Notes: a model not told the origin generated them from the sequence alone. Positions 35,156 to 43,980 are shown, counted from the stretch's first letter. The stretch is DNA of 64,000 nucleotides from Bordetella genomosp. 13 (GCF_007679965.1 NZ_VEHL01000002.1:356235-420234), one strand, 5' to 3'. Translations and numbers: made by a program.

Positions 35156-35716
35156 TCAGCCGTCCGACGCGTACAGCTCGCCCGCCAGCACGTTGCGCCA
35201 ATTGGCCCACGTCAGGCGGGGACGGCCGGTCTCCTGGCGGTTGTAGGGCGCGTCGTAGATGACATGGCGCCAGCGCGGCCGTGCGGCGCCCTCGATGCGC
35301 GGCCGGTCGTCGATCAGCAGATCGCCCTGTACCAGCGTCTTGTCGCGCGTCAGGATCAGGCGCTCGGTGGCGGGGCGGCCCAGGTGGCGCTCGACCCACT
35401 GGTACTTTTCCGCCACGCAGTTCTCGTACTGGCGCAGCGGCGACGAACAGATGCGCACGTCCATGCCCAGCGCCAGCAGTTCGCGGAACGCCTCGATGGC
35501 GCCCGGCACGGGCGGCAGGCCGGCGATGAAGCCGGGGGCGGTGTAGATCGCCTCGGCCTGCGCGCGCAGTTCGGGCGGATAGTCTTCCAGCAGGTGGAAG
35601 GACTTGCGGTCCGCGAATTCGACGGGAGGGATGTCCGCATACCGCTCGCGCCACGCGGCAAGGAACGCGTGTTCGAAATCGGCCAGCACGCCGTCCTGGT
35701 CCAGCAAAATCAGCAT
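35156..35716 (-). CDS. 5'(3')-deoxyribonucleotidase-like HAD phosphatase
   Basis: 186-aa HAD-superfamily protein of the NT5C type, which dephosphorylates (deoxy)nucleoside monophosphates. The catalytic N-terminus LLDQDGVLAD gives nucleophile Asp6 and general acid Asp8; ICSSPL is motif II and the DLLIDDRP segment motif IV. ATG 35716 has GAGGTG upstream. The longer open frame up to 36031 contains no family sequence. Convergent with the TauD-type gene (102-bp gap); there is no obvious functional link. Confidence 0.88.
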   Translation of the reverse strand: MLILLDQDGVLADFEHAFLAAWRERYADIPPVEFADRKSFHLLEDYPPELRAQAEAIYTAPGFIAGLPPVPGAIEAFRELLALGMDVRICSSPLRQYENCVAEKYQWVERHLGRPATERLILTRDKTLVQGDLLIDDRPRIEGAARPRWRHVIYDAPYNRQETGRPRLTWANWRNVLAGELYASDG

Positions 35717-35920
35717 GATCGGGGCACCTCGTAAGTCGGGACAGGCGGGGCGATTGTGCCACGGCGGCCGCTTGCCGCGGGACCGGGCATGGTGCCGGCG
35801 GCATCCCGCTGGAAACCATCCCCTTCCTGCCTTCCGGCGGCGCTGCAGTCCGGCCGTGCCCAACCCATTCTTCGGGCCTTGTCGATACGGCCTCTTAAAA
35901 AACCGCCACCGCTCAGAAAT

Positions 35921-35939
35921 GCTTATTGCTATCATTTGC
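35921..35939 (+). promoter_or_regulatory. weak Fur-box-like element before the first fecI
   Basis: GCTTATTGCTATCATTTGC matches the 19-bp Fur consensus at 11 of 19 positions. It lies about 65 bp upstream of the fecI GTG start in an AT-richer patch. The neighbouring element before the second fecI (62022-62040) is much better. Confidence 0.35.
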
Positions 35940-36003
35940 GGTTTCGGCTCGCGCCTGGCCGTCGTCGTGCGCATCGCCTCGTCCTGACCGCCCCGAGGAC
36001 ACC

Positions 36004-36510
36004 GTGTCTTCCGCTCCCGTTCCCGCCGCATCGCTCCAAGCCCTGTACGAAGGCAATCATGGTTGGCTGCACCAATGGCTGCGCCGCCGGCTCGGTTGCG
36101 GCGACGACGCGGCGGACCTGGCGCAGGACACCTTCGTGCGCGTGCTGCTCAAGCCCGACGAACTGCCCGGCGTGCGCGAACCGCGCGCCTATCTGGTCAC
36201 CATCGCCCGCGGGCTGATCAACGACCTGTGGCGGCGCCGGTCGCTGGAAAGCGCCTGGCTGGACGCCGTGGCCGCGCTGCCCGCGCAGACCGCGCCATCC
36301 CCCGAGGAACAACTGGCCATGTGGCAGGCCCTGCAGGCGCTGGACCGCATGCTGGCCGGCCTGGCGCCCAAGGCGCGCGAGGTCTTCGTGCTGTCGCAGC
36401 TGGAAGGCCTGAGCTATGCGCAGATCGCCGAGCGGGTGGGCTTGAGCGAACGCACCATCAAGCGCTACATGGCCGATGGTTTCGCGCATTGCCTGGCGCT
36501 GATGGACTGA
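36004..36510 (+). CDS. FecI-type ECF sigma factor (GTG start)
   Basis: 168-aa extracytoplasmic-function sigma factor of the iron-starvation group. Region 2 lies at about 15-75 (LQALYEGNHGWLHQWLRRRLGCGDDAADLAQDTFVRVL) and region 4 at 110-160 (LAPKAREVFVLSQLEGLSYAQIAERVGLSERTIKRYM). GTG at 36004 with GAGGA 4 nt upstream is preferred over a TTG at 35926. It lies 5 nt before fecR and two genes before a FecA-like receptor, so it should transcribe the receptor gene on a signal passed through FecR. Confidence 0.88.
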   Translation: MSSAPVPAASLQALYEGNHGWLHQWLRRRLGCGDDAADLAQDTFVRVLLKPDELPGVREPRAYLVTIARGLINDLWRRRSLESAWLDAVAALPAQTAPSPEEQLAMWQALQALDRMLAGLAPKAREVFVLSQLEGLSYAQIAERVGLSERTIKRYMADGFAHCLALMD

Positions 36511-36515
36511 ACGGC

Positions 36516-37523
36516 ATGATGCATCGCCAGCCTTCCGCGCCGATGGATCCCGGCGTGATCCGCCAGGCCGCCCGCTGGCTGGCCCTGCTGCATTCGGGTC
36601 ATGCGGGGCCTGCGGATCACGAGGCCTGCCGACGCTGGCGGCAGGCCGAAGTGGCTCACGAACAGGCCTGGCAGAAAGCCGAGCGCCTGAGCCTGCAGTT
36701 CGGCGCCGTGCCCGCCGCGCTGGGCGTGCCCGTGCTGGCGCGCCAGGCGCGCACCAATCGCCGCGCAGCCCTCAAGACCCTGGCCCTGCTGGGCGGCACG
36801 CTGTCCGCCGGATGGCTGGGCTATCGCCGGGCCCCATGGCAGGAATGGTCCTCCGATTACCGCACCGCCATCGGCGAAAGCCGCGAGCTGGTGCTGGACG
36901 ACGGCAGCCGGCTGGCCATGAACACGGGCACCGCGCTGGACGTGCGCTATTCCCCCGGCGAACGGCTGGTGCGGCTGCAGCAGGGCGAGATCTACGTGCA
37001 GACCGCGCGCGATGCCGGCGCGCGGCCCTTCTTCGTGCAGACCCGCCATGGCCGGCTGCGCGCCCTGGGCACGCGCTTCGTGGTGCGGCAGCTGGGCGGC
37101 GATGGGGACGCCACCTGTATCGAGGTGCTGGAGCATCGCGTCGAGATTTCGCCGCAGGGCGGGGCACGCTCCGTGGTGCTGGATGCCGGCCAGCGGGCCT
37201 GTTTCACCGCCGCCGCCATCGAGGCCCCGCGCGCCGTTGCGCCCGCCACGTCCACTGCGCCCTCCGACGCGGACGCGGCGCCGGGCTGGACGCGCGGCGT
37301 GATGTATGCCGATCGGACCCGGCTGGGCGACTTCCTGCAGGAGCTGTCGCGCTATCGCTCCGGCATCGTGCGATGCGACCCGGCCGTGGCCGGCCTGCGC
37401 CTGTCCGGGGCGTTCCAGTTGGCCGATACCGACCGGGTGCTGGACATCGTCGAGCAGACGCTGCCGGTGCGCGTGGTGCGCCGCACGCCGTACTGGATCA
37501 CCGTGCTGCCGCGCTCGGGCTGA
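36516..37523 (+). CDS. FecR-type anti-sigma/signal transducer
   Basis: 335-aa inner-membrane regulator: a cytoplasmic N-terminal domain with the Trp-containing DUF4880 region (RQAARWLALLHSG onward, about 15-60), one membrane segment (LKTLALLGGTLSAGWLGY, about 87-105), and the periplasmic FecR domain (RTAIGESRELVLDDGSRLAMNTGTALDVRY and later). The C-terminal part contacts the STN domain of the receptor. The ATG follows the fecI stop by 5 nt, so the pair is coupled. Confidence 0.9.
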   Translation: MMHRQPSAPMDPGVIRQAARWLALLHSGHAGPADHEACRRWRQAEVAHEQAWQKAERLSLQFGAVPAALGVPVLARQARTNRRAALKTLALLGGTLSAGWLGYRRAPWQEWSSDYRTAIGESRELVLDDGSRLAMNTGTALDVRYSPGERLVRLQQGEIYVQTARDAGARPFFVQTRHGRLRALGTRFVVRQLGGDGDATCIEVLEHRVEISPQGGARSVVLDAGQRACFTAAAIEAPRAVAPATSTAPSDADAAPGWTRGVMYADRTRLGDFLQELSRYRSGIVRCDPAVAGLRLSGAFQLADTDRVLDIVEQTLPVRVVRRTPYWITVLPRSG

Positions 37524-37610
37524 CTTTTACAATTTTCCGTGTCCCTTTCGACGCCGCTCGTTCGGCATTGCCTCCGAACGAATCAACCGCGCACGCAAAG
37601 GAAAGGGAAC

Positions 37611-39992
37611 GTGGCATTGCAATCCAAGCAAATCAAGGCGCGCCTGGCCGCGGCCGTGGCGCTGACGCTGTCGGCCGCGGGGTACGCGCCCAGCGTCCTG
37701 GCCCAGCAGGCTGCCGCCGCGCCGCAGGCCCAGGCCCGCGACTATGCCGTGGCCGCGGGTTCCCTGGCCGATGCCCTGTCCGCCTTCGCCGGCCAGGCCG
37801 GCATCACGCTGTCGTTCCGTCCGGAGCAGACCGACGGCCACGCCAGCGAGGGACTGCGCGGCAGCTACACCGTGGCGCAAGGGCTTGCGCAACTGCTGCA
37901 GGGCAGCGGCCTGCGCGCGGTGCCGCATGCCGACAATGGCTATGTCCTGCAGGGCAATGCGCCGGCGTCCGCCGTGCCGGCCGCGCCCGCCGCGGCGGGC
38001 GGCGGCGCGTCCACGCTGGAGGCTATCCAGGTCAGCGGCAGCTGGCTGGGCACCGGCCTGGAGAACAGCGTGCGCAGCTTCGGCGGCGCGCGCACGCTGG
38101 TGCAGCGCAATGAGATCGAGCAGAGCGGCGCGACCAGCGTGTCCGACGTGCTGCGCCGGGTGCCCGGCGTGCAGATCAACGGCAGTACCAGCGCGGCAGG
38201 CAGTTCGGTGGGCCTGCACGTGGGCGTGCGCGGCCTGTCGGGGCGCAACTCGTCGCGCTCGACGATGCTGCTGGACGGCATTCCGCTGGCCATGGCGCCC
38301 TATGGCCAGCCCAATCTGGTGATGGCCCCGGTCAGCCTGGCCAACATCGATTCCATCGACGTGGTGCGCGGCGGCGGCGCGGTGCGCTATGGCCCGCAGA
38401 ACGTGGGCGGCATCATCAACTTCAAGACGCGCGCCATTCCCACCGAGCCGGGACTGACGGGCGATGCCTCGCTGCGCTACAACCTGTTCGGCGAAGGCGG
38501 CGGCAATACGCAGTACAGCACCTTCCTGGGCAGCCAGCTGGACAACGGCTTCGGCCTGGCGCTGCTGTATTCGGGCATGGACGGCCGGCAATGGCGGGAT
38601 GGCAGCGACGACCAGTACAACGACCTGGCGCTGAAGTGGCGCTACGAGCTGACGCCCTCGTCCGAGGTGTATGGCAAGTTCTCGTACTACGACGTGAAGT
38701 CCATGACGCCGGGCGGCCTGACGCGGGAGCAGTATCGCGACGATCCCTTCCAGAACACGCGTCCCACCGATTACTGGAAGGGCGAGCGCAAGGGCCTGGA
38801 CGTCGGCTACCTGAACACGATCTCGGACACGCAGGAGTTCGAGGTGCGCGCCTACCGCTACAACAGTTCGCGCGAAAGCTCGCTGATCAACGTGGCGGCG
38901 GGCCGCAACGACTTCCAGCCGCGCGACAACCACGTCACGGGCATCGAGCCGCGCTACACGCAGCGCTTCGAACTGGGTTCCACCACGCATGACGTGACGG
39001 TGGGCTACCGCTACATCCGCGAGACCGGCGAGGACAAGCGCTACAACACGCTGCTGTCCAGCGGACGGGCCAATCCCGCCACGGTGTTCGTCAACGGCAC
39101 GCGCGCGCATTCGTTCTACATCGACGACCGCATCGCGTATGGCTCGTGGCGCGTCACGCCGGGCGTGCGCTACGAGCGCATCGACAGCGACCGCCACCAG
39201 CAGGGCACCGACGACGAACCGTTCGAGCAGCGCAACCGCAAGGCGCTGCCGTCGCTGAACATCGCCTACCTGGTCAACCCCAACCTGACGCTGTACACGA
39301 ACTACAACACCTCCTTCGGCGCGGTGCAGTACACGCAGCTGAACTCGATGTCGGCCACCAACCCGCTGCGCCCCGAGATCGCCAAGACGGTCGAGGCCGG
39401 CACGCGCTGGTCGGGCAAGCAGATGCATGCCGAGTTCACGGTGTTCAACCTGCGCTTCGACAACCAGATCCTGTCCATCCCGGGCACCAATCCCGCCGTG
39501 TTCCGCAACCTCGGAGCGACGCAGCACAACGGCGTGGAGTTCGCCTGGGACTACGACTTCGACAAGGAGGGGCCGTTGGCGGGCTTCAACGTGTATGCCA
39601 ACTACACGTACACGCGCGCCATTCAGAAATCCGGCGAGGACGAGGGCAAGGAAGTGCCGTTCAACTCGCGCCAGACCGGCACGCTGGGCGCGCGATATGC
39701 GCTGCGCGCGTGGGCCTTCGACCTCTCCACCACGATGCAGAGCGGCAATTACACCGACGCCGCCAACACCCGGGACGAATCGGCGGACGCCATCACCGGC
39801 CGCGTGCCGGGCTTCTCGATCTGGAACTTCCAGGCCAGCTGGCAGATTCCGAACGCAGCGGGCAGCAGCATCGTGGCCGGCGTGAACAACCTGTTCGACA
39901 ACCGCTACTACACGCGCAACATCGACAGCGACGGCGGCCGCATGGTCGGCGCGCCGCGCATGTTCTACGTGCAGACGCGCCTGGCGTTCTGA
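37611..39992 (+). CDS. FecA-like TonB-dependent receptor with STN signalling domain (GTG start)
   Basis: 793-aa outer-membrane receptor for a ferric complex. Signal peptide to about residue 32 (ending VLAQQ), STN domain 43-115, plug domain about 150-270 and a 22-strand barrel to the C-terminal Phe (VQTRLAF). The plug stretch VRGL...SRSTMLLDGIPLAMAPYGQPNLVMAPVSLANIDSIDVVRGGGAVRYGPQNVGG closely follows the E. coli FecA pattern, so ferric dicitrate is the leading candidate ligand. GTG at 37611 has AAAGGAAAGGGA upstream. Preceded by fecI-fecR and followed after 10 nt by a PepSY membrane protein. Confidence 0.93.
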   Translation: MALQSKQIKARLAAAVALTLSAAGYAPSVLAQQAAAAPQAQARDYAVAAGSLADALSAFAGQAGITLSFRPEQTDGHASEGLRGSYTVAQGLAQLLQGSGLRAVPHADNGYVLQGNAPASAVPAAPAAAGGGASTLEAIQVSGSWLGTGLENSVRSFGGARTLVQRNEIEQSGATSVSDVLRRVPGVQINGSTSAAGSSVGLHVGVRGLSGRNSSRSTMLLDGIPLAMAPYGQPNLVMAPVSLANIDSIDVVRGGGAVRYGPQNVGGIINFKTRAIPTEPGLTGDASLRYNLFGEGGGNTQYSTFLGSQLDNGFGLALLYSGMDGRQWRDGSDDQYNDLALKWRYELTPSSEVYGKFSYYDVKSMTPGGLTREQYRDDPFQNTRPTDYWKGERKGLDVGYLNTISDTQEFEVRAYRYNSSRESSLINVAAGRNDFQPRDNHVTGIEPRYTQRFELGSTTHDVTVGYRYIRETGEDKRYNTLLSSGRANPATVFVNGTRAHSFYIDDRIAYGSWRVTPGVRYERIDSDRHQQGTDDEPFEQRNRKALPSLNIAYLVNPNLTLYTNYNTSFGAVQYTQLNSMSATNPLRPEIAKTVEAGTRWSGKQMHAEFTVFNLRFDNQILSIPGTNPAVFRNLGATQHNGVEFAWDYDFDKEGPLAGFNVYANYTYTRAIQKSGEDEGKEVPFNSRQTGTLGARYALRAWAFDLSTTMQSGNYTDAANTRDESADAITGRVPGFSIWNFQASWQIPNAAGSSIVAGVNNLFDNRYYTRNIDSDGGRMVGAPRMFYVQTRLAF

Positions 39993-40002
39993 ACGGCGCA
40001 CG

Positions 40003-41148
40003 ATGCAGCGCCTGCGCGCCCTGTGGCTGACGTGCCACCGCTGGACGGCCCTGACGCTGGGCTGGCTGCTGATCCTGGCCGGCCTGACCGGCGCGCTGCT
40101 GGTCGTGGCGCGGCCGCTGGACGAATGGGCGCACCCGGGGTATTTCGTGGCGCACCGCGAGGTGGCGCAGGGCTACCTGGCGCGGGGCGATGCCGCGCAT
40201 GCCGATGCCGCGCGAGGCGCCGTGCCGCTGGACGCCGTGCGCGCGTCCATCCAGGCCGAATTCGGCGCTGACGCCGGCATGACGCTGCGTCCACCGCGCC
40301 AGGCGGGCGAAACCTTGCAGGTGCTGGTGCGCGGCGCCTGGCGCGGCACGGTCTACCTGGATCCCGCCACTGGCGCGGAACAAGGCCGGCGCGGCGAGGA
40401 CGAAGGCTTCGTCAACACGCTGTTCCGCCTGCACAGCGCATTGCTGATGGAGTCGACCGGCAAGGCCGTGCTGGCCTGGGCATCATTGGCCTATCTGGCC
40501 CTGCTGGCCACCGGCCTGGTGCTGTGGTGGCCGAAGCGCTGGCCGCCGTCGTTGCGTATCGAATTGCGCAAGGGCCTGCTGCGCGGACTGTTCGACGTGC
40601 ATCGCACGGGCGGCGCCGTGCTGGGCCTGGTGCTGGCCGTGTCGGTCGCCACCGGCGCCTTCATGGCATGGCGGCCGATAGGCGCGTGGATCAATGCGCT
40701 GGCGGGTTCCACGCCCGCCGCCGTGCCGGCGCTGCGCGGCGAGCCCGCCGATGCACTGCCGCTGGACGTGCTGGTGGCGCGCGCCCAGGCCGTCTATCCC
40801 GATGGGCAGGTGGGGTACGTCATGTTGGCGCCGCAGCCGCACCGGCCGGTGCGGATACGCATGCGCGTGGCGGGCGAGCCGCACCCCAACGGCATGTCCA
40901 CGATCTGGCTGGACCCGCGCGACGGCACGGTCCTGTCGGCCCGACGCTGGGACGAGATGGACGTGGCCGTGCGCCTGAACACCGTCATCTATCCGCTGCA
41001 TACCGGCGAGCTGGGCGGCGTGCCGCTGCAGGCGGTGACGGCGCTGGCGGGACTGGCGCTGGGTGTGCTGGGTATCAGCGGCGCGTGGCTGTGGTGGCGG
41101 CGCCTGCGGGCGCGCCGTATCGCCCGCGCGGCAGGGCGGCGCGGATAG
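40003..41148 (+). CDS. PepSY-associated membrane protein (putative iron-reductase-like)
   Basis: 381-aa inner-membrane protein with four hydrophobic segments (about 12-35, 150-172, 200-222, 340-365) and PepSY-type periplasmic regions between them, including DPATGAEQGRRG and WLDPRDGTVLSARRWD. His residues in segments 1, 2 and 4 (CHRWTALTLGW, RLHSALLM, PLHTGELGG) match the pattern of PepSY_TM proteins next to siderophore receptors, proposed to reduce ferric complexes at the membrane. It starts 10 nt after the receptor stop and is the last gene of the fec unit. Confidence 0.88.
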   Translation: MQRLRALWLTCHRWTALTLGWLLILAGLTGALLVVARPLDEWAHPGYFVAHREVAQGYLARGDAAHADAARGAVPLDAVRASIQAEFGADAGMTLRPPRQAGETLQVLVRGAWRGTVYLDPATGAEQGRRGEDEGFVNTLFRLHSALLMESTGKAVLAWASLAYLALLATGLVLWWPKRWPPSLRIELRKGLLRGLFDVHRTGGAVLGLVLAVSVATGAFMAWRPIGAWINALAGSTPAAVPALRGEPADALPLDVLVARAQAVYPDGQVGYVMLAPQPHRPVRIRMRVAGEPHPNGMSTIWLDPRDGTVLSARRWDEMDVAVRLNTVIYPLHTGELGGVPLQAVTALAGLALGVLGISGAWLWWRRLRARRIARAAGRRG

Positions 41149-41174
41149 ACGCCTTTCGCCCGGCGGCCGGCGAG

Positions 41175-41597
41175 TCAGAAAGGCTTGGCCGTCGCCAGGA
41201 TGCCGACGACTGCCAGGAGAACCACCATCGACGGCGCAGCCATGCTCCAAGGGGCAGCGGGCTCGCCGTCCTGGCCGGCGCGGCGCAGGCGGCCCGACTG
41301 CACGCCGTGCAGGGCGGACAGCACGATCACCAGCACTGCCTTCAAAGGCAGCCACACGCTGCCGGACCAGTAGCCCGAACCGGCCAGCGCGACGCCCAGC
41401 GCCCATACCAGCAGCATGGCGGGCGTCGTGACACGGCGATCCCACCGCCGCATCGCGGGGGCATGGGCCCGCAGCACGCTGGCCTGGCCGCGCATCACGC
41501 GCAGGAACACCGCCACGGCCAGCACGCCGCCCGCGAAGACCAGCGCGGCGGCCACGTGCAGGGCCTTCATCCACGGATAGAGCATCGCGAGACTCAT
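41175..41597 (-). CDS. small membrane protein, CopD/HemJ-like
   Basis: 140-aa hydrophobic protein with four membrane segments. The pattern of MKALHVAAALVFAGGVLAVAVFLRV, WALGVALAGSGYW and LKAVLVIVLSALHGVQSGRL, with conserved His residues (KALHVAAA, SALHGVQ), resembles the CopD/HemJ-like fold. The ATG at 41597 overlaps the stop of the upstream DUF3817 gene by 4 nt; an ATG at 41588 is an alternative. Convergent with the PepSY gene. Function unknown; a role near haem or copper is only suggested by the fold. Confidence 0.68.
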   Translation of the reverse strand: MSLAMLYPWMKALHVAAALVFAGGVLAVAVFLRVMRGQASVLRAHAPAMRRWDRRVTTPAMLLVWALGVALAGSGYWSGSVWLPLKAVLVIVLSALHGVQSGRLRRAGQDGEPAAPWSMAAPSMVVLLAVVGILATAKPF

Positions 41598-41932
41598 GCC
41601 GCGCGCTCCATGCGCAGGGCCGTGATCCTGCGCGCCAGGAAGCTGGCGTTGACGAAGCCGCCGAACGGCACGATGGCCAGCAGCAGCAGGCGCAGCACGT
41701 CGGGCCGGCTCCAGGCCGCGCCGGCCACCGTCTGCACGAGCACCCACAGATAGGCCAGGAAGGCCAGGCCATGCAGCGGGCCCAGCGCCTGTACGCCGTA
41801 GGGCCAGCCGCCCAGGTGCTTCAGCGGCACCGCGAGGAAGACCAGCAACAGCAGGGTCGTGCCTTCCAGCACGGAAAACAGCTCCAGCCGACGCAATTGC
41901 GCCAGTTCGGCTTCGCGGGTGGACGGGGTCAC
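41594..41932 (-). CDS. DUF3817-type integral membrane protein (GTG start)
   Basis: 112-aa membrane protein with three hydrophobic segments and the family features LELFSVLEGTTLLLLVFLAVPLKHLGG, GPLHGLAFLAYLW and PFGGFVNASFLARRI, matching DUF3817. The start is GTG at 41932, fixed by AAGGAGA six nt upstream. The upstream frame runs on but has no similarity. Its stop overlaps the next gene's ATG (ATGA), so the two small membrane proteins are made together. Divergent from the GlxA-type regulator. Confidence 0.72.
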   Translation of the reverse strand: MTPSTREAELAQLRRLELFSVLEGTTLLLLVFLAVPLKHLGGWPYGVQALGPLHGLAFLAYLWVLVQTVAGAAWSRPDVLRLLLLAIVPFGGFVNASFLARRITALRMERAA

Positions 41933-42076
41933 GCGGCGTCTCCTTCGGACCGGGGATGGGTATTTATAGCGGCCCGCGCAGGCCTCGCGTGAGTGGCAGA
42001 AATGACGAAAACCCATCATTTCCTGCCAACCCGCATTGGTAGAATTCCGATCGGATATCCCGTGCTGGAGCCCCGC

Positions 42077-43057
42077 ATGCGCACCGTTGCCGTTCTCGTC
42101 CTGCCTGATTTCGTTCCCTACGACATGGGCATCGCATGCGACGTGTTCTCGCGCGTGCGGCTGCAAGGCGGCCGGTGCGCCTACCGCGTCCTGGCCTGCT
42201 CGCAGACCGCCAAGGTGCACGCGGCGCCCTTCGACATCCACGTGCCCTGGCGGCTCGACCAGGTCGTGCAGGCGGACATGGTGATCGTGCCGGGCATCGA
42301 AGATCCCTTCCGGCCCATTCCGCCCGCCGTGGTGAAGGCGCTGCGGGCGGCGCGGCAGCGCGGCGCGCTGATCGCCTCGATCTGCACGGGCGCTTTCGTG
42401 CTGGCCGCGGCGGGCCTGCTGGATGGCCGCCGCGCGACCACGCATTGGGCGGCGGCCAGCGAACTGGCCCGGCACTACCCGGCCATCGACGTCGATCCCG
42501 GCGTGCTGTTCGTGGATGACGGCGATATCGTCACGTCGGCCGGAGCGTCCGCCGGGCTGGACATGTGCCTGCACCTGGTGCGCCGCCATCACGGCCAGGC
42601 CGTCGCTTCGCAAGCGGCGCGGCTGGCCGTCGCGCCGCTGCATCGCGATGGCGGGCAGGCGCAGTTCATCCCGCAGTCCACGCCCGCGCCGGCCGCCGGC
42701 CTCGCGCCGCTGTTCGACTGGATGCTGGCCAACCTGGACCAGCGCATCGACGTGGCGGCCCTGGCGTCGCGCGCCTGCATGAGTCCGCGCACGTTTGCCC
42801 GGCGATTTCGCGAACAGACGGGAACGACCCCGATCCAGTGGCTGTTGAAGTCGCGGGTGCGCCGCGCCCAGGAGTTGCTGGAAACGACCGCGCTATCGAT
42901 AGACCAGGTGGCCCGCGCGGCAGGCTTCGATTCCCCGGTGACCTTCCGCACGCGTTTCCAGAACCTCGTCGGGCTGACGCCCAGCGCCTACCGGCGCCGT
43001 TTCAGCGGGCCGGCCGGGGATGCGTCGAGCGATGCCTTGGCCGCATTGGCTGCCTAG
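42077..43057 (+). CDS. GlxA/FtrA-type AraC-family regulator with DJ-1/PfpI domain
   Basis: 326-aa regulator: an N-terminal DJ-1/PfpI-like domain (about 3-185, with the elbow ASICTGAFVLAAAGLL containing the typical Cys) and a C-terminal AraC/XylS DNA-binding domain with two helix-turn-helix motifs (DVAALASRACMSPRTFARRFREQTG and SIDQVARAAGFDSPVTFRTRFQNLVG). ATG 42077 (MRTVAVLVLPDFV) is the family start. It shares its last bases with the convergent thpR gene (CTAG). Target not evident; the divergent small membrane genes are possible. Confidence 0.9.
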   Translation: MRTVAVLVLPDFVPYDMGIACDVFSRVRLQGGRCAYRVLACSQTAKVHAAPFDIHVPWRLDQVVQADMVIVPGIEDPFRPIPPAVVKALRAARQRGALIASICTGAFVLAAAGLLDGRRATTHWAAASELARHYPAIDVDPGVLFVDDGDIVTSAGASAGLDMCLHLVRRHHGQAVASQAARLAVAPLHRDGGQAQFIPQSTPAPAAGLAPLFDWMLANLDQRIDVAALASRACMSPRTFARRFREQTGTTPIQWLLKSRVRRAQELLETTALSIDQVARAAGFDSPVTFRTRFQNLVGLTPSAYRRRFSGPAGDASSDALAALAA

Positions 43058-43743
43058 GCGTCGGATTCGCCGCTGCGTGCCAGTACGCGGTATTGCGCCG
43101 TGCCCATGCTGGGTTCGGACGAGACCAGCACGTAATGCCGATAGGCCCACAGGACCGGTTCGGCGGGAGGCTCGGGCAGCGAGGCGCAATCGGCCTTGCG
43201 CAGCAGCGTGACGTGTGGGCGGAAGGGCCGGGCTTCGCGCTGCCAGCCGAGCGCCTGCAGGGCCGTCCACAGGCGATCGTTCAGCGTGTGCATGGCGTGG
43301 ATGCCGGGAGATGGCGTGTCGTGCGTGGCCACGCCGGCCGTATCCACGTCGGCCGTATCCACGTCGGCCGTATCCACGTCGGCCGTATCCACGCCGGACG
43401 TCTCCACGCGCGGCCGGTCCCCGCCGGACACCGCCGCGTCGGGACACGCATGCACGATCCCCTGCCTGGGAAACGTGCCGTAGCGCGACAGCAGGAGTTC
43501 CCCCGGTTCGATGCGGTCCTGCCGCGTATGCGCGATCAGGGTCTCGGCCTGCGCGCGCGTGGCCTCTCCCAGGAAGGCCAGCGTCAGGTGCAGCGTGTCG
43601 GGCCGCATCGGCCGGCCGCCGCAATGCGCGTGGGCGCGTTGCTGCCAGGGCGCCAGGGCATCCCGCGCGCGGCCTTCGGGCCATAGCGCGAAGAAAATCC
43701 GCAGCGTATCGCGCGGGTCGGGGCGGGAGGTGGAAACCGTCAT
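43054..43743 (-). CDS. thpR: RNA 2',3'-cyclic phosphodiesterase (2H family) with repeat insert
   Basis: 229-aa two-histidine phosphoesterase of the ThpR/LigT group, acting on RNA 2',3'-cyclic phosphates in the cytoplasm. The two catalytic motifs are HLTLAF (His52) and HVTLLR (His177). Family members are about 175-190 aa; the extra length is an insert at about residues 108-145. This contains four VDTAD/VDTAG units (118-137) encoded by 15-bp tandem repeats at 43336-43410. The insert lies between the two histidine motifs, probably in a surface loop. Convergent with the GlxA-type gene, sharing a CTAG that holds both stop codons. Confidence 0.9.
   Translation of the reverse strand: MTVSTSRPDPRDTLRIFFALWPEGRARDALAPWQQRAHAHCGGRPMRPDTLHLTLAFLGEATRAQAETLIAHTRQDRIEPGELLLSRYGTFPRQGIVHACPDAAVSGGDRPRVETSGVDTADVDTADVDTADVDTAGVATHDTPSPGIHAMHTLNDRLWTALQALGWQREARPFRPHVTLLRKADCASLPEPPAEPVLWAYRHYVLVSSEPSMGTAQYRVLARSGESDA
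43336..43410. repeat. 15-bp tandem repeat inside thpR
   Basis: Four near-perfect copies of GGCCGTATCCACGTC (43336, 43351, 43366, and 43381 with one end change) and a degenerate fifth at 43396. A weaker relic precedes them at 43321. The unit is a multiple of three, so copy-number change alters protein length by 5 residues without frameshift. Confidence 0.9.
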
Positions 43744-43903
43744 GGCCCCAGCTTAACCGGCTAGGCGAGGAAGGGGCAGGAACGAGGCGCGCGGCGCGGC
43801 GTCATGCCGGGCAATCGCAACTCTTGAGCGCCATCCACTGACACCATCCACGGGCGCCCCCTTCCGCGAACGCCACCCGCAACGCACCCACGGTCGCTGG
43901 CCA

Positions 43904-43941
43904 CAAAGGACAAGGGCCGGCACGATCTCCGTGCCGGCCCT
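43904..43941 (-). terminator. rho-independent terminator of the RND efflux operon
   Basis: Perfect 11-bp stem AGGGCCGGCAC / GTGCCGGCCCT (43913-43923 and 43931-43941) with a 7-nt loop. On the minus strand it is followed by TTGTCCTTTG. It lies 40 bp after the stop of the outer-membrane factor gene. Confidence 0.8.
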
Positions 43942-43980
43942 CCGAAACCGCCGCGTGTCGCGGCGATCAGGCAACGACGC

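Noticed and set aside
37527..40001. An 824-codon antisense frame opposite the FecA-like receptor
   Set aside because: The receptor on the plus strand has signal peptide, STN, plug and barrel; the antisense product has no recognisable family.
43336..43410. Tandem repeats in thpR as a CRISPR array
   Set aside because: Units are 15 bp with no spacers and are in-frame coding sequence; no cas genes are present.
43336..43410. Phase variation by repeat slippage in thpR
   Set aside because: A 15-bp unit keeps the frame, so copy change alters length but cannot switch the gene off.
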